Of a DNA stretch of 64,000 bases, positions 43,462 through 53,136 are shown one piece after another (position 1 is the stretch's first letter; each line of letters starts with the position of its first letter). Origin of the DNA: Emergomyces orientalis (Eukaryota > Ascomycota > Eurotiomycetes > Onygenales > Ajellomycetaceae). The notes under the pieces were generated by a model, which was given only the letters and a program-made list of their open reading frames with translations, was not told the origin of the DNA and made no database searches. The position numbers and the translations under genes were made by a program. The stretch is taken from the NCBI GenBank assembly GCA_002110485.1, contig MOWL01000030.1:89244-153243 (forward strand). The letters run 5' to 3'.

Positions 43462-46400
43462 TCAGATAATGACTGCAAACTCCTTACCATGAGGGATCCA
43501 TGACTGCAAGTCATCCTGACCCCCCCTCAAAGAATTCTTCTTATCAGTATCTTGCATATCCACCTCTTCCTCTTCAATATCATTTGCTTCATTGATATTA
43601 TTCTCTGCAACCGGCATTTGATTGTCTCGGAGATAGAACCTTTTTAACCTATTACCTGCAGTAGTATTTCGAAACGGCGAACCATCCAGCTCTTCCAGAT
43701 GATAGGTCCCTTTCTCATGGTTTGCTTCTCGGATTCGATACGGGCCCAGCCATCGGAAGTTGAGCTTGGCAGAATAGGACGTTTCTAGCTTGGTATCATG
43801 CAAAAGCACCAAATCACTTATCTGCAATGGTTCTCGGACTAATTGCTTAGTTTCATCAAATAGATCTCGGTTCTTCTCTCTCGCACGGCGCAGGTGATGA
43901 GCGGCCTCCTCCAGATCTTCATCTCTCTTTTCCAATTGTCGAATACGCATATATATCAAATCAGCACGGGATTGCACTGTCTGCCAGGGAAGTGTTTGCC
44001 AAGTTGGAACGTCAAGCTCTATTGGAAGGATAGCATCGTAGCCATATTGCAGGCGGAACGGGGTTTCACCAGTAGATTGCCGAATGGTGACGCGATCTGC
44101 CCATAGCGCAGAATGGAAATGATTAACCCAGCTTCTTCCATCTGCAGCTAGCTTTGAAAGCGCATCGGATATCGGGCGGTGACCGCGTTCGACCATGCCA
44201 TTAGCCTTCGCATTGTATGGTGAGATGGTTATTTGATTAACACGATATTTGGCGGTGAGAATCTTAGTCCATTTTTGATTCTCCGGCCCGCCATCACACA
44301 CTAATTCCCGAAAGCAGCCGTGTCGGCAAATGATATTCTCATAGATGAATTGCGCCACGTTCTCAGCTGTTCCACGAGCGAGAGGGCGGCCTTCCACCCA
44401 GCCAGTGAGATCATTCCGAGCAATAACAGCACATCGCTTGCCTCGGTTCTTCGGAAACTTGACAACATCGATACACCACTTGTCCCATAGATAATTGCGG
44501 CTTGTTGGATATAGTGGTTCTTCCAAGCGAGCGCCATCCCTCAGCTGGCACACTGTGCAGCTTTTGCAATAATTCTTGACGGCTTTCCAGATACCTTCCC
44601 ACCAATATCGCTGCGTGATCTTGTGGTTTGTGGCCTCGCGGCCCTTATGACCAGATTCATCATGCATCCGAGCAACGATATCCTTTTGCTCAGATGAGTT
44701 ATCAACCACGCGTCTCAGAGGAATTCCCTTGCCTGATCGTCGGAATAGATGTTGACCTTGGACGATATATCGAAGTGCATGCTTGCGCCATTTAGAAAAG
44801 ACGGAACGTGGTATATCATCCGGCCGCTTCATGGTGGTGAGAAACCTCGCAATTGATTCGCTGCGATCAGAATAATCAGGCGAAAGAACACGCACACCCG
44901 ATGACTCGGAAGCATCCACGCCGCTGACATCGAAATCAGGAACCGTCAAAGATGCAACACTAATATAGTTGAGTTCTGCATCTATGAAATCATCGATATC
45001 TTGATCCTCAGGAACCTCACCCTCAGCAGGAGGTCGACGAGATAGCCCATCTGCAGCAGTATGCTTCCGACCAGGCACATGTCGAACTTCGAAATCAAAC
45101 ATCCGAATCCAGGCAAGCCAGCCAGTAACGAGAGCACCAGGCAGGTCAGTGGCAGATCGATTGAGCTGTGCCACTAGAGTCTTCGCGTCGGTTTCCAGAA
45201 TAAAGTGAACGCCATACAGGTAATAACGGCATTTCTTTAGCATCTTGAGCACAGCGCGGCATTCTCGCTTTCCTGCATCATATTTTGCTTCGGCGGGGCT
45301 CCAGATTCCGCTCTCATATCGGCAAGGGTGTAGCTTTCCATTCAATTTATCCCGTTGGCTGAGCGTTCCACCCCATCCTTCAAGACAGGCATCCGTGGCC
45401 ATCACGATATCACCGGCATCTTCAGAATAATCAATGCAGCAAAGTGCAGGGGCAGTTGTCAGGGCATTCTTCAAAATTGCCATTGCATTCACTTGTTCAA
45501 GACCCCAGGTAAAAGGAATGTTCTTCTTGAATAGAATATAGATAGGTATAGAAATGATAGCGAAATTCGGAATCCATATTCTATAGTAAACGCAAACACC
45601 TAAGAAAGCTCGGGCACCCGTGACATCTGTCGGATCCGGCCACTCAACGATTTTGACGATTTTCGCAGCTTCGGGGCGCCTGCCGTCAGCATCCACAACA
45701 TATCCGACTAGAACCATACCGGAGCAGGCGAATTCTGACTTTCCAACCTGGATACACGTGTCCGCGAGTTCTATGCTGATGAGGGTGGCATCTAAGTTTT
45801 GCAGATGCTCCAGGACAAATTTCCGAATACCTGGCATCACTTCTTCATCATTGTAACGCGTCCGCGGGCCTTTCACACCAATATCATCCATAAAATTGTC
45901 TGCTTGATGCGGTATGTTCGATCGAAGAATGCGTGCCATGATTCGGCAGAACTGCGCAATAGAATTCGTCGCGCCTTGTGGCAGTGCTGTCTGACGAAGC
46001 AACCCGATCGGGGTAAGGAAAGCTGTCATATCTCGGCTGTCTTCGTGTAAAGGAACTTGATCATATCCAGAAAAGAAATCCATCATGCTCGTTATCTTCA
46101 TTCCCGCGAAATCCTCAGCAAACGCGTCCGCACTAGGTGGAATATACGCATCGCGAATAGTGACAGCGTTCATGTCCATGCACGCGTTGACAATGCGATA
46201 TTTCCCAGCTTCTTTCTTCTTGACGAGGAACCACTTATTTCGATACGGACCATGGCAATGTTCATAAACTCCAGAATCAACGCGTTCGCGAAGCATATTG
46301 ATGATTGTAGGGACGAGCTTTCGAGGAATAGGAAATCCTGCCGCTTGCCATGCTTTATGCGGAGCAACGCGAATCTTGACAGGTGGAGAGACTTCTTTTG

Positions 46401-47121
46401 CAAGCGTTCCGCAATCCTTAAAACTCCACGCGAGGGCTTTTTCTCTTCTAAGCAGAATCTCAATCAAAAGTTCGCGTTCCTGTGGGGTGAGCATCGATCC
46501 GATCCGCAGATTCTTGATCCTTTCCTCTGTGAGTCGGGAACCTCGCGGGCAATCGGAGAAACGGGGTGTAATGAAATGATCGTAGGGCGAAGGCGGATCC
46601 TGCTCCGGAATCACATTGTCTTTGAACCATTGTTGGCGAATTTCTCTCCACTTATCTGTTCCGCCGGGAATCCCGCCACCTGTAGTTGGCACATCGAGAG
46701 GTTGAATCTTATCGGCTTTTCGCTTGTATAATGTCGCAACGACTGGACCGCGCGATCGAGGAGAAGATCGTGAAGAAGCATATAAAGACAAATCATGAAG
46801 CTGCACACCACGAACACGGCGTGATTCGGATATTGAATAATTAGAGAAAGGAAAAGATGAATGTGTAGACGGGTAAAATTGTTGATGTAGGATGGCGGGG
46901 AAAAACCTGTGAGGTTCTCGGGCGTTTTGGGGCGGCGTTCTCTGATTGGCTGAATCTTTTGGCGGCCCGGGGCTGCCAAAAGTCTGATTGGCTGACGCAC
47001 CCACACCGCTTTCAAAACACGGCAGAATATTTGCCCCGCTATCCACATCGCGATCGCTGAATCTGATATCATTTCTTTGCCCACCACATTCAACATCGCA
47101 AAGATCAATCGGACTCAGCAT
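43462..47121 (-). CDS. pol: Gypsy-A pol: RT - RNase H - integrase
   Basis: This intact 1219-residue polyprotein starts at ATG 47121. The first ~200 residues are low-complexity. RT spans about 260-470 (YRNKWFLVKKKEAGKYRIVN, MMDFFSGYDQVPL, LPQGATNSIAQF); its catalytic motif is FMDD (about residues 408-411) rather than the common YVDD/YLDD. RNase H follows near 570-690 (MATDACLEGWGG, ETDAKTLVAQLN, HTAADGLSRR). The integrase has an HHCC zinc module at about 815-865 (MHDESGHKGR, CKSCTVC) and a core with CIDVVKFPKN, CDGGPENQKW and NAKANGMVERG. A GPYRIRE-type C-terminal module follows, and no chromodomain is seen. Protease is encoded in gag instead. The start lies 2 nt past the gag stop in another frame. 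Confidence 0.95.
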   Translation of the reverse strand: MLSPIDLCDVECGGQRNDIRFSDRDVDSGANILPCFESGVGASANQTFGSPGPPKDSANQRTPPQNAREPHRFFPAILHQQFYPSTHSSFPFSNYSISESRRVRGVQLHDLSLYASSRSSPRSRGPVVATLYKRKADKIQPLDVPTTGGGIPGGTDKWREIRQQWFKDNVIPEQDPPSPYDHFITPRFSDCPRGSRLTEERIKNLRIGSMLTPQERELLIEILLRREKALAWSFKDCGTLAKEVSPPVKIRVAPHKAWQAAGFPIPRKLVPTIINMLRERVDSGVYEHCHGPYRNKWFLVKKKEAGKYRIVNACMDMNAVTIRDAYIPPSADAFAEDFAGMKITSMMDFFSGYDQVPLHEDSRDMTAFLTPIGLLRQTALPQGATNSIAQFCRIMARILRSNIPHQADNFMDDIGVKGPRTRYNDEEVMPGIRKFVLEHLQNLDATLISIELADTCIQVGKSEFACSGMVLVGYVVDADGRRPEAAKIVKIVEWPDPTDVTGARAFLGVCVYYRIWIPNFAIISIPIYILFKKNIPFTWGLEQVNAMAILKNALTTAPALCCIDYSEDAGDIVMATDACLEGWGGTLSQRDKLNGKLHPCRYESGIWSPAEAKYDAGKRECRAVLKMLKKCRYYLYGVHFILETDAKTLVAQLNRSATDLPGALVTGWLAWIRMFDFEVRHVPGRKHTAADGLSRRPPAEGEVPEDQDIDDFIDAELNYISVASLTVPDFDVSGVDASESSGVRVLSPDYSDRSESIARFLTTMKRPDDIPRSVFSKWRKHALRYIVQGQHLFRRSGKGIPLRRVVDNSSEQKDIVARMHDESGHKGREATNHKITQRYWWEGIWKAVKNYCKSCTVCQLRDGARLEEPLYPTSRNYLWDKWCIDVVKFPKNRGKRCAVIARNDLTGWVEGRPLARGTAENVAQFIYENIICRHGCFRELVCDGGPENQKWTKILTAKYRVNQITISPYNAKANGMVERGHRPISDALSKLAADGRSWVNHFHSALWADRVTIRQSTGETPFRLQYGYDAILPIELDVPTWQTLPWQTVQSRADLIYMRIRQLEKRDEDLEEAAHHLRRAREKNRDLFDETKQLVREPLQISDLVLLHDTKLETSYSAKLNFRWLGPYRIREANHEKGTYHLEELDGSPFRNTTAGNRLKRFYLRDNQMPVAENNINEANDIEEEEVDMQDTDKKNSLRGGQDDLQSWIPHGKEFAVII
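46941..46996 (-). promoter_or_regulatory. Paired CCAAT block in the 5' part of Gypsy-A pol
   Basis: Two gcc-AATC-type CCAAT boxes (sense reading cagccaatcaga) lie ~40 bp apart around a ggcccggggc core. The unit encodes the repeated SANQ of pol and resembles the block at 41641-41693. CCAAT boxes in this context are typical binding sites of the fungal HAP/NF-Y complex. Activity here is inferred. Confidence 0.45.
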
Positions 47122-47123
47122 AT

Positions 47124-50090
47124 CTAGTTTAAAGTCTGCACTTTGCCACGAAGATCATCTAACTTTCGATCTCCATGGTCGCCGGGAGAATAACCAAGAA
47201 AAGACACCTGATTCTTCTCATCCTTCGGATCAAAAACGTGAACAAGAACACCGCCTTTGTTATCTGTAGTTCTTGCCAAACGCGTCGCGTTTTCATATGG
47301 TCGGCCGAGAATGCAATCATGAGAACCGCGTTCCATGATGAAGAATGTCTGAGGCACCATAACAGATCCAAGGCGAACAGGAACATCCTTGCAGATTCCA
47401 ATGACACCACTCTGCTGACCCCCAGCTCCAAGAATAGGTTTGACAGCATCCCTTTGAATGATGAGACCGAGATCTAACGCAGTTCTTTCAACAAGACAGT
47501 TAATTTCCGCACCTCCATCAAATATCGCCTCAGTTTCCCCCTTTCCAATTCCGACAGTGAACTTGATGTGTCCAACCGAAACGAGATTCCAACGAGGATT
47601 ATACTCAGCAACAGAAGTGCCAGGTTGAACCAGGGCAACGGTGGCTGCATCATCCCGAATCATATGCTGTTGAACTTCGATGGGAAGATTTTGAAAGAAC
47701 ATGTGCTGGAGTTGGGTGGAGCATGCCATGAGATCTTTAATCTGAATTCCGCCGATTTCTTGGCGCATGATCTTCTCAAATATTCGCCGCGTCGCGATCG
47801 CCATATTGTCTTTATTCTTCATTTCTGCAGAAAGCTTTGGCCCTTTGAGTTTCCGAGGCCTGCAGAGAACAGTTTTCTTCTGAATCTGCGGAGCATCTGC
47901 CATTTCTGAATCTGGGACAATTCCACCGTCTCCGAGCTTTGGACTTCCGCCCTGAAGCTGTTCATCATGGAGAGGTTGAGAATTATCATCCTCATCATCT
48001 TCCTGTGAAGCAGAGATCACATCTTGAGCAAAAGAAACTGATTTCCCATCTGAATACCTGCCATTGCGCCGAGAATGTGTTGTTGGCAGTCTCTTCTCCT
48101 TCTCAATTCGTCCGGAAAGCGTTGCTTGATTTTTATTCATAGAAGAGGCCTTATCCTTCTCAGTAGAAGTGGAAGCAGCCATTACACTAACAATCTCCTC
48201 CATCTCACTATCGGTCATATCACCTTCCTCAGGGCCACTATCAAATCCAATATCACATATGCTTACGGCATTCACCGATGGCATCGGGGATCCGTCAGGA
48301 AATACCCGGATACTACCATCATTCCGAAGTTTATCCGCGGTTGGGACAGTCGGCGGTGCAGCCATTTGCTTCAAAAGTCGTTCAATTGTAACAATATGGG
48401 GCTCAAGTCGGTTGACAGCAATCTTCGGGCCTTTTCTCATCACATTACCCTCATAGTATTCTCCAATCATATTCCGATGAATCTTGCCCTGATCGATGAG
48501 CCGGCCGATTGCTAAGCAATTTGGAAGCATATGGTTTGAATCTCCGCAACCCCAGCATGACATCGGCGGTCGATCGTATTGAACAAAGCTTCCAGATCGA
48601 GATCGAGACGGGCCTCCAGGTCCACGTTGAGTTCCATAGTAAGACACATTTGGCAAATCCAATGCAGGATCACGTCCTCGAGTAAGAAGAACCTTTGGAG
48701 CAGTCACATTTTGCTGCATGTTTCCCTGGTTTTGAATGCCAGCGATCGCCAGAGATAACGCGTCCATTCGGTTGACAAGGTTCTCAAGAATGTTATCACT
48801 CGGATTCTGTGTTTTCGCATCCGGAGCAGGCATCGCCGAAGCGGTCGGCACAGGCACATTCAATGTGGGCGGATTAAACACGGGCTGAGCAGACGGCTGC
48901 ATCGATGGAATAGAGTTGGGGAAAACATCAGGTGCCAGAACTCGTGCAATCTCTTCCTTTGTCTTCTGCATTTGAGACACAGCATCGCAGATCTTCGGCA
49001 GTTCCCATCCAGATTGACTAACCTTATCAAATCCAGCAGTGCGGAAAGCTTTTTCACGAATACCTTCTGAAAGTCCTTGAAGAAACCAGATACAAGCAAG
49101 AGATTGTTGCAATTCATTCTTGCAAATGAGAGGCATCGCAACTGCGCGGAATTGACGGCAGTAGACGAGGATCTCCTGGCTGGTAGAATGGGTTTTGTTG
49201 CACAATGCATGGAGGTAAGATTGATTATACATCTGTTGGTGAGCATCTTCGCGCCAGAAATCGGCAAGCAACTGCTTTTTAACCATTTCCCATGTCTTAT
49301 GATCCAAGACAAGCTGATCGATATGGCCCTGCAGTTCCATGGTACAATAGTTCCGTAATACCGCCAGAGCATCGATTCCTGCAACGAAATGCAAGGTGCA
49401 CATTGCCTCATATCGATCAACAAAAGCAGTAATGTTTCTCCCATCAAAGAATGGGGCTCCAGGTGCTCCAGGAATCGGCATCGGCATGACAAGACGTTGA
49501 TATGGCAGTCCACTATTGGGAGTCGGCTGACCGGACGAGGTAGTAGTGGGTGTAGTCATCTTTTCTTTGCTAGCTTCTGTCTTCTCTTTGCTAACTTCTA
49601 TTTTCGGGGGCGCTGCAGAGACCTTTCCTGACTGAGTTTGACGATGGGCAATAGAATCCGACCGAGAATGCTTGGAAGACATATATTGAGAAAGAAAGGA
49701 ACGCACAAAAGACTTCTGTTCACATAAGAGAAAGAGTTCAACAATACTATCAATATCAATATCCTTTTTATATTCAAATCTCAAATCCTCAAGAAAGAGA
49801 AGGAATTTCAACATCCACTTTAGATCTTTTTGCTGAAGGTCTTTTTTCTTATCACTTTTCTCAACATTTCTCTCTTCTTTCATTTGTTGAATAGGGGTAT
49901 GGGTATTCAAATTGAGCTTATCAGTGGGGCGTTCGCTCGCATCCTTCATTATCCACTGTCGATATCGGCCATATCGGCCAATCAGAGGCTTCCACAAATG
50001 AACACTATTGAAAAGAATGCTCAACAAAAGCAGAAAAGACAAAATGTTGAGAGAAATCATATCAGTCGTAGCTACCGCCTGCCCATCCAT
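47124..50090 (-). CDS. gag: Gypsy-A gag-protease with N-terminal membrane segment
   Basis: This intact ORF has about 988 residues. I take ATG 50090 as the start; an upstream TTG (50117) would lie within the primer-binding site. Residues ~12-32 form a strongly hydrophobic helix (ISLNILSFLLLLSILFNSVH), unusual for Gag. A charged region follows, then the capsid (about 220-380: YCTMELQGHIDQLVLDHKTW, LLADFWREDAHQQMYNQSYL). One zinc knuckle, CWGCGDSNHMLPNC, sits at about 510-523. Near 857 AIFDGGAEINCLVE is a retropepsin-type active site with DGG for DSG, and DCILGRPY follows near 930. It ends at TAG 47124, two bases before the pol ATG. Confidence 0.92.
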   Translation of the reverse strand: MDGQAVATTDMISLNILSFLLLLSILFNSVHLWKPLIGRYGRYRQWIMKDASERPTDKLNLNTHTPIQQMKEERNVEKSDKKKDLQQKDLKWMLKFLLFLEDLRFEYKKDIDIDSIVELFLLCEQKSFVRSFLSQYMSSKHSRSDSIAHRQTQSGKVSAAPPKIEVSKEKTEASKEKMTTPTTTSSGQPTPNSGLPYQRLVMPMPIPGAPGAPFFDGRNITAFVDRYEAMCTLHFVAGIDALAVLRNYCTMELQGHIDQLVLDHKTWEMVKKQLLADFWREDAHQQMYNQSYLHALCNKTHSTSQEILVYCRQFRAVAMPLICKNELQQSLACIWFLQGLSEGIREKAFRTAGFDKVSQSGWELPKICDAVSQMQKTKEEIARVLAPDVFPNSIPSMQPSAQPVFNPPTLNVPVPTASAMPAPDAKTQNPSDNILENLVNRMDALSLAIAGIQNQGNMQQNVTAPKVLLTRGRDPALDLPNVSYYGTQRGPGGPSRSRSGSFVQYDRPPMSCWGCGDSNHMLPNCLAIGRLIDQGKIHRNMIGEYYEGNVMRKGPKIAVNRLEPHIVTIERLLKQMAAPPTVPTADKLRNDGSIRVFPDGSPMPSVNAVSICDIGFDSGPEEGDMTDSEMEEIVSVMAASTSTEKDKASSMNKNQATLSGRIEKEKRLPTTHSRRNGRYSDGKSVSFAQDVISASQEDDEDDNSQPLHDEQLQGGSPKLGDGGIVPDSEMADAPQIQKKTVLCRPRKLKGPKLSAEMKNKDNMAIATRRIFEKIMRQEIGGIQIKDLMACSTQLQHMFFQNLPIEVQQHMIRDDAATVALVQPGTSVAEYNPRWNLVSVGHIKFTVGIGKGETEAIFDGGAEINCLVERTALDLGLIIQRDAVKPILGAGGQQSGVIGICKDVPVRLGSVMVPQTFFIMERGSHDCILGRPYENATRLARTTDNKGGVLVHVFDPKDEKNQVSFLGYSPGDHGDRKLDDLRGKVQTLN

Positions 50091-50096
50091 TTTGAA

Positions 50097-50116
50097 TTGC
50101 CTTCCCAGGGACGCCA
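50097..50116 (-). other. Gypsy-A primer-binding site
   Basis: On the minus strand internal sequence starts t-tggcgtccctgggaagg, one base after the CA end of the 5' LTR. It begins with TGG, as a tRNA 3'-CCA complement should. Which tRNA cannot be named without a search. Confidence 0.7.
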
Positions 50117-50117
50117 A

Positions 50118-50465
50118 TGAAGTGGAATAAGGGGTTGTGCGCTTTTGGCGGCACGTGGGCAGGAGCAGCGGGATCGTAAGGAGGTTGGTAAGTTCGCCGT
50201 GTATACAATATTCTATTCAACGAGCTATCCAAATAGCAATACAAAAGAACACGTAGGAGATTCAAATATAGAAGAAGAACAAGCAATCAATCACATATCA
50301 AATCACACAATCAAAAAGGAGCAATCTCACTGCTCTGCGTACAATCAATCTTCGCCGAATCCACACGTGTGTCAAAGGATAATGGGAATATGAGGCAGCC
50401 ATGCCAAACAAATATATGAGGCAGCCTCGGCAAAAAGTAATACCATGCCGAGATTCTCCACCACA
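50118..50465 (-). repeat. Gypsy-A 5' LTR
   Basis: This is the 348-bp twin of 41030-41377. On the minus strand it starts tgtggtgg and ends ccacttca, with TG/CA ends. It adjoins LINE-A ORF2 at 50466. Confidence 0.95.
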
Positions 50466-53078
50466 ATAGAAGCTTCTATTTCCATAGCTCTACATGGAGA
50501 GGTTTTGAAAGCTCCCAGAATTCTTCTTAAAGCTGTATTCTGCAATTTTTGAAACTTATCTATAAAGTGTTTCTGGTTCTTCCACCATATCTGAACACCA
50601 TAATCAGAAATAGATGCTATACATGCAATGTATAGCTGTCTCATAGCTTGAAATGATAAACCCCTTTCAGTATTAGAAAGTTGTATTATACTATTTAAAA
50701 CTCTTTCAGCTTGAGCCATTCTTTTTTGAATATGAGATTTAAAATTGAGTTTTGAATCCAGCCAGATTCCTAGCCATCTTACAACTGATTTAGGCTTTAT
50801 TTCTTGATTTAATAGATTTAAACTTATTTCCTTTTCATATCTTTTTGGAAAAAAGTGAATTAATTCAGTTTTTTCCATATCAAATTGAATTAGGTTTAAA
50901 TCTCCTCTATTAAATATCTCTTGTGCAGCTTTTTCAATATTTTCACAATTTTCTTTTATTGTTCTTGAGCTGAAAATCAGACCTATATCATCAACATAGC
51001 TAGGAGATCTCACTATCTCCATTTCTCTATCTTTGAATAGATTTTTTGTATATATAGCAAATAGAATTGGTGAGACTGGAGACCCCTGAGGAACTCCTAT
51101 TTCAATTTCAGTAATATCTTGCTTTAATGAGTCAAAAAGTAGTTGAATATATCTTTTTGACATAAAACATATAACCCACTTTATTAATGCTTTTGGTAGT
51201 TTCATCTCTTGAAGAATAATTATTAGCTTATTCTTTGAAACATGATCAAAAGCACCTTTTATATCAATAAAAGCAGCTGTTGTAACTAAGCCTTCATTTT
51301 TTGCCATTTGAATATCATGAATTATTGATAAAACTGTATCTATTGCAGAATTCTGTTTTCTGCCACCCATTTGATCATTATATAATAAATCAGTGATTGA
51401 GCCTAGATATGATAATCTTGTTGCTATTATTTTTTCAAGAATTTTTCCCAAGCAATTCAAAAGTGATATAATTCTATAAGACTTTGGCATAGTAGCTTTT
51501 CTATTTGGTTTTGCAAGAACTATACCAGTTGCTTGTCTCCAGCATTCAGGGTGATACCCATTCTTCATTAGTTGAGAGAATAATTCAAATAATTCATTTT
51601 TCAGAGAATGAAAGACTTTTTGAATGATTAAATGATTTATAGTATCAGGTCCTGCAGCTGTTTTTGTAGAACTTGTAAAAACAGCAGTTTCAAGTTCATT
51701 TCTAGATAGATCTGGCCAAGCCCATCTTGAATCTTCAATATATTCACCTATTGAACTATATTGTTCAGATTGAGGTGGTTTTTGAAATAGAATTTTCATA
51801 AAAGCCTGACATTTTTGTTCAAAAGAATGAGCAATATATTCCTCATTTTCTATTTTATATTTTAGAGATGGAAGCTTTGCAACAGATTTAGACTTTGTAT
51901 ATTTAAAAGCTTTAAATATTTCTTTTCCCTGTGCATTCTCAAGAAATTTATTCCAGCAGCTAGTTTTAGCTTTTTTAATTAATGTGAAATATTCATTTCT
52001 TATTCTTTTATATTCTTCATAAGATATGATATTCTCTTTCCATTCTTTTTTTATTTTTGCTAGATTTTTTCTTTTTTCTGTTATTTCTTCTGACCACCAA
52101 GGTTTTGAGAATTCTGAGAGCTTTTTCTTTGGTATAAAGTTTTTAATGCTTTCTAATATAATTTCAGTTATTATATTAGTTCTACTTTCTAGCATTATAT
52201 CTGTTATTATTGTCTTTTCATTCCAATTTGATAATTCTTCTTTTTTTTCAAATTTTAAATCTTCAATTCTCTTATTGATTTCAGACCATTCAGCTTTTTC
52301 AAAATTATATTGATTTGATAGTAGAGGATTCTCACATGTTTCCTTTTCATCAATTTCAATATTAAATTGAATAACTTCATGAGCAGATCCTGATGTTTCT
52401 TCTGAATTAATAAACCAATTATAGATCTTGTTTTCAATCAAATTTTTTGATAGAAAGGTTAAGTCTATGATTGATTTCTTCATTAAGTTGTTTCTAAAGA
52501 AGGTCTGTCTATCAATTTCATTTATAATATCTAATTCATGTTGTAGAGCCCACTCTACTATTTTCTCTGATCTTATTGAATAATCACATTCAGAATTCCA
52601 CCATATATGATGTGCATTGAAATCACCACATATAATAGCATTTTTTTCTGGACTTAAATTCAGCAGTTCTCTGTCAACTGTCCATGAATTATCATTTATC
52701 TTCAGTGATTTTTCATTATAAATATTTATCAATTGAATACTGTCAAATTGATTTCTTGTATCTATAATATCTCCAACTAGAATATCAGAATTAGATATAT
52801 AATTACTTTTTATATTGAATTGAAATCTTGATCTTTTTCTAGCATATATCACAACTCTTGCTTTTACATCTGATTTCTCTGGTAAAAAGCAGTGATAGCT
52901 TGAATGAGAAATTATAAATTGTTGTTCTATATCAAAATTTGGCTCTTGTAATAGAATGAAGTCAGTTTGCTCTTCAAAGCCTATCTGTAAGCATGAATAG
53001 ATAGCATCTTTATTTCTATCAACATTGTTTTGAATAAAAGTTATTTTTGAAGCATTTTTGATAGTTTTTTCTTCTTTT
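50466..53078 (-). CDS. LINE-A copy 2 ORF2: endonuclease - RT, 3'-truncated
   Basis: The frame is open from about 53078 through 50466 and runs a few codons into the LTR. The APE-type endonuclease starts at about 53040 (FIQNNVDRNKDAI, FILLQEPNF) and includes ICGDFNAHHIWWNSEC (near 52620) and SGSAHEVIQF. RT motifs are GRKQNSAIDTV, AFIDIKGAFDHV, GVPQGSPVSPILF and YVDDIGLIF. No in-frame ATG opens the ORF; one in the next frame (about 53058) lies just before an A-run, so a one-base A deletion is likely. Unlike copy 1 it has no frameshift in RT. RNase H and the CCHC tail are lost to Gypsy-A. Confidence 0.9.
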
Positions 53079-53136
53079 TATTATTGTTTTGTGTAGTAAA
53101 CATGTACAAAAGGAATAAATTGAAGCTGTGTTTCTT

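Larger units (their letters stand above)
41030..50465 (-). mobile_element. Gypsy-A: 9.4-kb Ty3/Gypsy element with three open ORFs
   Basis: LTRs of 348 bp (41030-41377 and 50118-50465) differ at six transitions (98.3% identity). In minus orientation the order is 5' LTR, PBS, gag-pro, pol, a 420-bp spacer, ORF3, a ~460-bp 3' region, hairpin, PPT and 3' LTR. All three ORFs are uninterrupted, so it is the youngest element here. The base before each LTR belongs to LINE-A, but to two different positions and orientations, and the 5-bp flanks (aatat, ataga) do not match. Confidence 0.95.

Noticed and set aside
50091..50117. Upstream start of Gypsy-A gag at 50117
   Set aside because: That codon is TTG and falls in the primer-binding site; ATG 50090 is the first proper start.
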